This document shows positions 56,229 to 64,000 of a stretch of 64,000 nucleotides of DNA, piece by piece (the stretch's first letter is position 1; every line of letters starts with the position of its first letter). This DNA is from Siphonodentalium dalli. Lineage: Eukaryota; Mollusca; Scaphopoda; Gadilida; Siphonodentaliidae. The position numbers and the translations under genes were made by a program. Location: positions 63,660,819 to 63,724,818 of the forward strand of contig CP136069.1 in assembly GCA_032622095.1 (NCBI GenBank). Direction: 5' to 3'. Below the pieces are notes generated by a model. It was given only the letters and a program-made list of their open reading frames with translations, had not been told where the DNA came from and made no database searches.

Positions 56229-57900
56229 TTAATGTGATCTATTTTCAGCTTTTTTTATCAGTTCTTGTTCTTGAATTCCACTGTCTTCGGCAATATCGAT
56301 TCCAAGCTTCAGTAGTAATACATTCCACGATTCCGTGGATAATTTCGAATTAGTTGATTCAACGTAGGCCGCATAAACTAATGTATGACGCTTTGACTTA
56401 GAAATTTTATTCCTATATCTGAAACTCTTTAAAACTGCGTCATGAAATACGGGGAATCTACCCAGTTCTGCACGAGAAGCATGGTTCGACGCTTTTCTAT
56501 TTATACAAAGTACATTTTTGCAGAATTTCAATTGAACCTGCTCGCAAGGTAAAGAATCAGTATGCAGATTCGGCACATCTCCCAGCCATACTTCACAACC
56601 ATACAACATTACTGGTTTTATTAGTTTATCAAACAACTTGCATTTTGTAGGGGTCGTTAGCTGAAGTCTTGATGGAATAGATTGTGTTAGGAAAAACATT
56701 GATGTTAATGCCTTTGCACTCAAATGCTCCTGCGATTTTAACATTTTGCCAGTTGCACTGAATTTTAGACCCAAATACATATAATCCCCAACCATTTCCA
56801 GTGGCTTCGATCGAAATATGAATTTCGGTTCATATTTTGACTTGCGAGATCTAAAAACCATGCATTTTGTTTTATTTACATTAACAGTGAGACTATTATC
56901 TGTTGCATAATTTTCCAAGTTATTCAAGCATTTCTGTAAACCTTCTTTCGTTTCCGATATTATTACAAGGTCATCTGCGAATAAAAGATGACTGATCGGC
57001 CTATTATTTAGAATAACGGGATTACAAGTCGAGTCAAATGAATACCTTAGGTCATCAATATACATTTTAAACAGCGTGGGTGAAATTGAACAGCCTTGTC
57101 TTACTCCAATAGTTGATAGAAGTTGTGGTCCAACGCCTGCCTCTGTTTTCACACTTATGTAGCTTGCTTGATACATTGAACGTATACACTGATTTATTTT
57201 ACCAGAAATTCCATAATCACGTATTTTGTGTAACATTAACGATCTATCTACTGAGTCGAACGCTTTTTTGAAATCAATGAATGCAGCATAAATGGGCTTA
57301 TTTTTCTGCTTGTATTTCTTCACAATGGTATTTAAAACAAATGCACTATCAATTGTACTACGATTCGTCCGAAAACCAAACTGATTGTCACTGATCAGAT
57401 CATTCTCCTCGAGGTGGTTATTTATCCTGGTGTTAATTATTTTGTTGAAAAGTTTACCTAGGTTATTTGTCAGAGCAATCGGGCGATAATTATTCGGATC
57501 ATGTCGATCTCCCTTTTTATAGAGCGTCTTTATGAGTGAAAAACTCCAATGTTTAGGGTAATGTCCGGAACATAACACTAGATTGAACAGTTTTGTTGTC
57601 TCATCTATTATCTCCGGTACTACTGATTTAAGAAATTCATTTGAAATATTTCCATTTTCAGAAGATTTCCTATTTTTCAAGAGCCTAAGGCATTTTAGTA
57701 TTTCTTCCGATGTTATCTCTTCGTCGCTAATATTTTGATCTATATCTATGCGCGGCGTTCCCCGCATACGGTAATTTTCGTCTCGTGGAATTATTTCTTT
57801 ACATAAAAGTTCTTTTAAAAAATCTACACATTCATCAGGGTGCAAATAATTCATTTCAACTTTTCGTGGTCTAAGACCATTAATTATACGCCAATATTCC
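56229..57900 (-). pseudogene. LINE B ORF2 reverse transcriptase segment
   Basis: 541 codons from Met at 57854, but homology starts earlier, in the EYWRIINGLRPRKVE segment reached from another frame. RT blocks: NYRPIALTNNLGKLF, GFRTNRSTID, AAFIDFKKAFDSVDR, GVRQGCSISPTLF, catalytic HLLFADDLVII, YMYLGLKFSATGKM and LIKPVMLYGCEVW. Catalytic Asp residues are present. Frame changes at both ends (about 57895 and 56225) break it from the linker and the C-terminal knuckle. Confidence 0.88.
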
Positions 57901-58373
57901 GATGGTCACTTGTCTCAATATCATCCAGGTTTTCCGATATTTCCTGATAATACAATTTTGATTTCTTTTTTGTTTCTCTTTTATAAGTTTTTTTAGCTGC
58001 GAAAAACTCATTTCGGAGATCTGCATTGCGAGGGTATCGCTTCATTTCTTTACTCGCGTGCTTCATATGTTTTTTCAATTCTTTGCATTTTGCATCAAAC
58101 CATTTACGTTTCCTTTGCATTTGTTTATTTTTACTTTTAACAAATTGAGTTGCGGTGGCATTAACAGAATTCACGATATTATCATAATCGCGCACAGCTT
58201 GTTCTATTCCGTGTTCTATCGCGTGCGTATACGTTTGATCTAAATTTCAATAAGCGGTGTTGCATATCAGCATCTACCAGAGCCTGTTTTACTTTAGCAT
58301 CACTATCTCGAGACCATTTAGCCACACCGTGCGGTTTCGTATAATGATATTTAAATGCAGTTTTATTGACATC
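57884..58373 (-). pseudogene. LINE B ORF2 linker between endonuclease and RT
   Basis: After the endonuclease frame stops (TAA at 58374-58376) the same frame remains open for about 40 codons (DVNKTAFKYHYTKPHGVAKW...). The sequence then continues in another frame (HAIEHGIEQAVRDYDN... and a Lys-rich helical region, 57884-58195). Such basic linkers between the two catalytic domains are usual in this class. Confidence 0.75.
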
Positions 58374-59231
58374 TTATGACTTTATGTTCATATGTATTGC
58401 TAGTTGACAGTGATCTGAATATTCAGTAGGTTGTTTAACACAAAAGTAACTCACATCGGATAAATATCTGTCTGAAATAATCACGTAATCCACTAAACTC
58501 GCACCATTATACTGAAAACTCGTATAATTTCCAAAAGAATCACCAGGTTTGCGACCATTCACTATTCTCATGGACGCCGATTTACAGAGTTTTAGCAAAT
58601 TAAGTCCAAACGAATTTGTTTCTTTGTCTAAACTAGCCCTGTCTTTCGCACTATCTAAGACATAACTTTCAGATGATGTTGTGAACCTGTCCTCATCAAA
58701 CGTGACATAATCCGGCCTTCCGCCTGTCCGTGCATTAAAGTCTCCACCCAAAATGATAAGCGATGTTGGGTCATATTTGCGGAGTTCTGTCTCGATATCT
58801 CTAAAGACGAAATCGTAACCATCTCTTGTTTTCCAATAAGTAGAATTTTGTGGGGGCAGATAAACAGAAACGAAAATGACATCAGACTTTTGACCAAATA
58901 TTTCTCCGTTAAACTCTACCCATAACGCAATATCGTGAATGTTATGAACACGTGTAACAAACTTCGCATACTTTGATCTAAAATAAAATGCTATTCCACC
59001 TTTCTCGTTATCTGTTGTATTTCTGCTCAAATCAATACATTGATAGCCAGTTAAACTTATATTCCCGGGGTCTTGATGCCAAGTTTCTGAAATAGTTATG
59101 AAATCATATCGATCTAATTGCCGTATGAAATCAGAATCATTAATTTTGTTAACAATGCCTTGTGCATTCAACGCGGTGTAACATACATTGTGTGTTAAAG
59201 AGTGAATTGTTGATATTACATCATTTGACAT
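58374..59231 (-). pseudogene. LINE B ORF2 AP-like endonuclease domain
   Basis: 285 codons with the endonuclease/exonuclease/phosphatase motifs in order: ALNAQGIVNK (N near the start), FITISETWH (catalytic Glu), VSVYLPP, ILGGDFNARTG (D-x-N), SLVDYVIIS and SDHCQLAIH (catalytic Asp-His). All expected catalytic residues are visible. In full-length elements this is fused to RT; here a stop codon separates it. The domain cuts the target DNA to prime reverse transcription. Confidence 0.9.
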
Positions 59232-59454
59232 ATTTAAATTGGTATCATTAAATTGGACTAGGTCAACGGAGATAAAACACCCGCTTCGATCTATTTACAT
59301 GTGTATCGAGCATTTGATAAATCGATAGTGGTATATATTTCATCTTAGCATAGTTAAGCTTGATTGGGATTGAATAGATTTTTACATTAAACATCAATAT
59401 ACAACAATAATAATACATGGCATACATGTAAGTAAGTATTGTGGTGCGAAAGCA

Positions 59455-59660
59455 TTACATGCTATTCCCGAATCTTTTCATCAAGCTTTCGCTGAAATAT
59501 GAAAATTGCTCTCTAAACATATGATTAATTTCATTCCTTAACGAATTTTTACGCATCTCACTATTTGGACCAGCAACATTTGGCCTATGCTGGTAATTCA
59601 ATGAATTTAGACGATGTCCATATCCATGGCTATATGATGACTGCTGTCTGTTAGAATATC
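59455..59660 (-). pseudogene. Possible LINE B ORF1 C-terminal remnant
   Basis: The minus-strand frame upstream of the endonuclease encodes a Ser/Tyr/Gln/His/Arg-rich segment then an amphipathic stretch (MFREQFSYFSESLMKRFGNS). Its place, 220 bp before ORF2, fits the end of ORF1. The N-terminal part of this frame runs into the minisatellite. Not recognised independently. Confidence 0.35.
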
Positions 59661-59765
59661 CCCTCAATCTACTGCCATGAGGGTTAATACAAATATGGAC
59701 CCATGGGGGGTAATTGAAATATGGTCCCATGAAGGTCAATTAAAATATGGTAACACGAGGGTTAA
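59661..59765. repeat. About 26-bp minisatellite, four units
   Basis: CCATGAGGGTTAATAC AAATATGG-type units at about 59668, 59696, 59723 and 59751, with small changes. It lies at the proposed 5' edge of LINE B; LINE 5' ends sometimes carry such tandem promoters, which is speculation here. Confidence 0.7.
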
Positions 59766-60876
59766 TTCATATAGCATTCTGATATATGCTCCGTACACAG
59801 AAATAAAAATGATGTTTCGAAGAAGGCCACACTGTATGTTAAACAACCAATGTGAAGGATTAGTGTTGGATTTTTTCTTAATAACAGCTCTGTAGTCATA
59901 GCTCAGATATATTCCGCATACAAAGAAATGGAAAAAAAGTGTAGAGTCCAAGACTAAAGTTCACTCAAAGTCAATAGTTACAAACAGCACGATGGAGTAA
60001 CGTGGGTATTGTTAATAATTACCATCCCAATTCAATTAGAATATTATATGCCGATATTTGTCGCGTATAACTAAACGAAAAACTTCACTAAACGATGTTA
60101 AATAACATGTTAAACACCGATATAAACAAACAGCTCGAAGGGTGCATTTGTGAATTAAATTTCTTATACCATCCTCAACTCCCCATGCAATGTAATAGTA
60201 GATAGAATTCCGATATATGTGACGTGAAAATAAATGAATGTTCAAATAACAAGGCAACAAATCAGGTTAAACAACAATAGAAACACACAACGCGCAGTGT
60301 GCTAATGGTTAACGCGCGAATTCCCGTTCCAATTACTCGGTGCGCACTTCTTCGCATGAAAAAAACGAAATAGCATGCAGAATAATAATTATTGTCAATC
60401 TTCATTGCATGGTTCGAGTACGAAAAACCCAAGTACCTTTCTAATCATATTTTGCCCATAGCTCCTGACTCCTATGACAAGTCAAAACGCCTTCACAGAA
60501 TACATCCATCGAGGGCGTAATAATATTGGTCGTGGATACAGGTTTATGGATAACAGCGCAGATGGCGTAAATTCATGACAAAACGATATTTCGTCGCGGT
60601 TGGTATCTCTGCATTCTCGCTGATTTCGTGAAACAAACAAAGCGACGGAATCTAAATAACAAAACGAAATTAGGTTCGATTCCGTCGGTTATTTCGCCTG
60701 ACAATATGGACGTGCGTCTGTACTAAAAACGCTTTCGGTGGTTGATTTGCTCTCCGTTGATGTGACAGAGCTGTTTATATTCATGTCTATTTTTCCGGAT
60801 TTGGCAAGCTTCGTTATTTCACCGACGAGTGAGATGAGCATTTCTTTGGGAGTCGCTGCGCACCAATTTGTTTATG
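59766..60876. other. No gene recognised; small hairpins
   Basis: AT-rich. A GACGGAATC/GATTCCGTC inverted pair around AAATAACAAAACGAAAT at 60633-60690 shares its loop sequence with the hairpin at 46.97 kb. Several short open frames are unsupported. Confidence 0.4.
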
Positions 60877-61173
60877 TCAGAAGCACATCAAGTATCCCTT
60901 TGGGCGTGTTCTAACATACCCGAGTAACCAAGAGATGTAGGTGGTGAAATCCACCGTCAGTGGGTCAGATTTGGTTAATTTCACGAAAGACATCGATAGG
61001 TCTGTCGGTTCATTCAAGTTTATAATACTGTTTATTGACGCTACGTCATCAAGTTTGAGCACGACTTCTTCATAGTCAGAGTCAAAGTGCACGTGCGGAC
61101 AATGTGCTTCATCTCGGTGGTCATGATCATACAATGGAACGACGCCGTTGACTTCCGGTTCGTCTGTCCCCAC
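60877..61173 (-). CDS. Hypothetical 98-aa ORF, doubtful
   Basis: The frame has a balanced amino-acid composition (acidic N-terminal half with HVHFDSDYEEVVLKLDDV, then mixed helix-like sequence), unlike most open frames in this window. It has no known domain, no splice evidence and no neighbour on the same strand. It could be an exon, or a decayed piece of the element whose body lies at 61.4-64 kb in the opposite orientation. Confidence 0.25.
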   Translation of the reverse strand: MGTDEPEVNGVVPLYDHDHRDEAHCPHVHFDSDYEEVVLKLDDVASINSIINLNEPTDLSMSFVKLTKSDPLTVDFTTYISWLLGYVRTRPKGYLMCF

Positions 61174-61382
61174 TGATAATTATATGTCCCCCATGCACCA
61201 TTGAAGAATGGACAAGAAAGGTTGGGCATAGCAACATTTCAACATCGATTTGCAACGTTTATAAAGAACTACATATATAGTATACAGTCGATCTATGGTT
61301 GAAACACAAAAAAGGAACATGGTTGAAACGGCTGCAAAAAATAATACGCAACGACATAAGGGAACACGTTATTTCGCACTAA

Positions 61383-64000
61383 GACACATATCCTTCAGCA
61401 AGTGATATCGATGGCATCAAATCGCTTTCGTACCTCCCAAAGACATTACAACTATTGCTATCTAAATTTTCTCAGGACAAGACACAGACAAGTAACGGGC
61501 AGCAATAGGACAGTGTATCATACAATTGACTCGTCCGCGATATGTTATTGCCCCTTTGCAGATAGGATTCGCAATCCAATTGCATCATCAATTCCGTTCG
61601 AAGTTACTGATTGACACGTTATATTCAATGGGTTTCTCGTCGTCATATGATGAAACCATACTATTTGAGAAAAACGCAGCGTTGTGTTCTGTTGGCGAGT
61701 TACCACCAACTGGGAATGGTGCTACGGTTATAATGTCTGCCGACAATGTTGACCATAATACGTGCACTTTGGATGGGAAACACACTCTTCATGGCATGGG
61801 CATGATTGCTTCAATTAGCCCACCTGTAAGGAAGCTGGACCGGGTCCCACGGAAATATGTGAAAAACGCCGAGTTGTGTGATCTTGCTGAAATTAAACTG
61901 TTCAACTACACACCATGTAGTAAGTCAAAACAAGTTTTGTTTGACAAGTTGGAGATTTCTCGCCCTGACTATCACATCAATGGAAATCTGGTTGATTTGA
62001 TGTGGCGTCTTAACTGGCACGTTCAAACCACCCGCCCTAACTGGAGTGGTGCCATGCATGTGTTATATGCGAACTCCACTGACGATACTCCAGATTCGTC
62101 TTCTGTGACATTTCTACCAATCATAGATGTTAGCCCTTCTGACATGTCGTGCGTTTGTCAACACTCAGTTTTCTTCATAATACAGCGAGAAAACATGACA
62201 TTCCAGCAATAATAACATTCGACCAGCCACTATTCTGGAAAGCATCTGTTGTGATAAACAATTATCCAGAACTAAGTGATGTGTGTTTATTATTAGGCGG
62301 CTTTCACACAGTGATGAACATTCTGGAAGCCATAGGAACATTGATGGAATGATCTGGGTTACGCGAGATAATGGAGAGAGTGTACGCCGAAAATGCAGTG
62401 AATCATATCTTCTCAGGAAAGGCGTATTCCAGGGCAATGCGAGCCCATTCCTTAGTGGACACAGCGCTTGGTGCGTTGTTGTTTTCCGAAGTTCTTGGGT
62501 GTGGAACCGATGTCACTCTTCCGGTTAGTGAATGTCTCTCGCATGCTGGTCTTCTTTATGATAATATTCTGAATGGCGATATGACTGTTGATGACGTATC
62601 CCGCGACAACATTTTACCAGGCGTGGCAGTTCTTCTGGAGGCAGAAATGGAAGTGTTGTGCAGCCTATCAGCCACCAGTAAATACTGGTTGCAATATCAG
62701 CAAATGTTCTCTGTAATCAGCAAACTTATCAGGGCAGACAGACTAAATGACTTTGGGTTGCATAAGGAGGCTACACGGGAAGCTTTACCCATTTTCGCTT
62801 CAGCGGGACATCACAATTACCTGAAGTCAGCATATTTGTACATACAAAATATGGAGAACATTGAAAATGCGAATGAATCAGTTCACGTGCAATTCATGGG
62901 AAAAGGAAATTCCATTAAAAGGTCTGCGCGAAGATGGGGTGGTCTGGCCCCCGATTTAGTCATTGAACAAGTAGTCATGTGTTCCATAAAATCCGTTAGT
63001 GGATTGACACGAGGTAGTGGCGTGAGCGACGCTCATCGAGCCACATGGCTCTCTTCCGTACCAGCGTCGGCTGAATTTAACATGTCTATGCAAACATTCA
63101 CTGGTACAGTCACAGAAACTAGTGAACAACATAAAGATATTTCGACGACTCGAATGACACGGGACATTGATGATACTAAAATAGTGATAGACTTTTTGAA
63201 GGAACATTCCCCGTTCACCGGCGACCTGATCTGAGACACATTGCGACTGGAGTTACTGCTCCTGTCGGCACTAATGTTTGTGATGTCTTTTCTTTCGGTG
63301 AAAGTGTTATTCGCGACATGGAGAATAAAAGTGTGTTTGACTATTCAGCGGAGTCGAAGGATTCAGACAATGGCTAGAGTTATGGCGGTTAAAACGAAAG
63401 ACGGTGCAAGGATAGACCCGGCGTTGCTGTTCCAACGAATGTTTGTTCTTGCATCAAACACTGACATCAACCTTGATGATGCTCTCCAGTATGAACTGTG
63501 TGCATACCCACCGTCACTCTTTGAGTGGGATGGTGTCATGCGGAAAGCTGACAAACCATCTCTCGCCAAAGCTATAATCCGTCGTTCAAATGAGGCCACA
63601 CCCACAGATCCAGAGACACGTTCAGTTATGTCAGATTGCCATTATGTCTTGGATGGTGGATCACTTCTAATGAGATTACCTTGGCAAAACTGCGCCACAT
63701 ACAAAGACATTGCCCAGGTATATGCATATTTCGTACACGGAAAATATAATGCAGCAGCGACCGTTACTGTTGTGTTCGACGGTTACAACGGACCTACCAC
63801 TAAAGATGCGACACACGAACGACGTGCCAAATCAGTAAAATGTAGCCCCGATGTCCATTTTGTTGAGGATATGGCGTTTGTTGGACAGAAGGAGAACTTC
63901 CTCCGTAACGCTAAAAACAAACAATCCATCATCTACTTAATTGCAGATAAATTGGTCAAACGTGGATGTATGGTTGTCCACTCAGACGGGGATGCAGATA
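61383..64000 (+). pseudogene. Broken copy of a large uncharacterised metazoan repeat-associated protein
   Basis: Coding similarity runs through several frames: 61383-61500 (SLSYLPKTLQLLLSKF), 61497-62160 (QLTRPRYVIAPLQIGFAIQL, MSADNVDHN, SGAMHV, FLPIIDVSPSD), 62150-63225 (ITFDQPLFWKA, LLLGGFHTVM, YAENAVNHIFSGKAYSRAMR), 63231-63370, and 63370-64000 (IDPALLFQRMFVL, RKADKPSLAKAI, VVFDGYNGPTTKDATHERR, VVHSDGDAD). I know this order from large unnamed proteins that are multicopy in molluscan and cnidarian genomes; no function is established to my knowledge. The frame is broken near 61500, 62160, 63225 and 63365, and by TGA at 62350-62352. The gene is cut by the window edge, so the 3' part is unseen. 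The spaced Asp/His motifs in the middle and the FDG...DGDAD motifs at the end suggest two nuclease-like folds (inference). There are no introns in what is visible, as expected for a mobile or retro-copied gene. Confidence 0.75.

Larger units (their letters stand above)
55586..59660 (-). mobile_element. LINE B: nearly full-length, decayed non-LTR retrotransposon
   Basis: It reads on the minus strand: possible ORF1 remnant, endonuclease, linker, RT, C-terminal knuckle, short 3' UTR, and a 3' tail of four (TATCTTG) repeats (55580-55610 as ACAAGATACAAGATACAAG on plus). Microsatellite tails of this kind are typical for several non-LTR clades. ORF2 is broken by at least one stop and three frame changes. 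The 5' end is placed at about 59660, before a minisatellite, but this is uncertain; no target-site duplication was identified. Confidence 0.8.

Noticed and set aside
60633-60700. tRNA or SINE B-box candidate GGTTCGATTCC
   Set aside because: The word lies in a simple hairpin with GACGGAATC; no A box or cloverleaf could be drawn.

Overview
The window looks like AT-rich, repeat-dominated nuclear DNA of an invertebrate, plausibly aquatic and perhaps a mollusc or other lophotrochozoan. The grounds are GT-AG exons in a very long intron, two families of non-LTR retrotransposons, a metazoan-type copia relic, hAT and foldback DNA elements, satellites, and no dense operon-like gene organisation except inside one mobile element. 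The taxon is an inference; no rRNA or marker gene is present.

Layout. 1-5.4 kb: foldback elements, a degenerate 138-bp minisatellite and unassigned DNA. 5.4-22.1 kb: the last two coding exons of what I read as one host gene (5437-5561 and 22025-22098, matching phase 1 junction), ending in a hydrophobic tail typical of a GPI-anchor signal. Their 16.5-kb intron holds a 4.8-kb array of a 129-bp EcoRI satellite, a copia RNase H remnant, a 299-bp tandem duplication and dispersed repeats. 22.1-27 kb: hairpins, a foldback element and a complete non-autonomous hAT element with an 8-bp target duplication.

27.0-44.1 kb is the most unusual part, a palindrome nested in a palindrome. An older inverted repeat (axis near 40,244; 8 mismatches in about 155 compared bases) has been interrupted in its left arm by a 9.4-kb element that is itself almost entirely palindromic (axis near 32,289; 1 mismatch in about 155 compared bases). 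The inner element is bounded by TTAA on both sides. The uninterrupted partner arm at 43,349-43,352 supplies the empty site with a single TCAA-like target, so insertion with TTAA duplication can be read from this window alone. Each arm carries the same compact set of three small ORFs (107, 64 and 189 aa; the last with a C2H2 finger), with virus-like spacing and overlap. No transposase was seen.

44.1-61 kb: a hairpin element, dispersed blocks of a 122-bp repeat, a very recent 2,951-bp tandem duplication carrying two copies of a 5'-truncated non-LTR retrotransposon (LINE A), then a nearly full-length but frameshifted second one (LINE B). 61.4-64 kb: a broken copy of a large uncharacterised metazoan protein family, with RNase-H-like and XPG/PIN-like candidate motifs, running off the right edge.

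Few intact host coding regions are visible. Most of the sequence is explained by successive rounds of transposition, inverted and tandem duplication, and decay.
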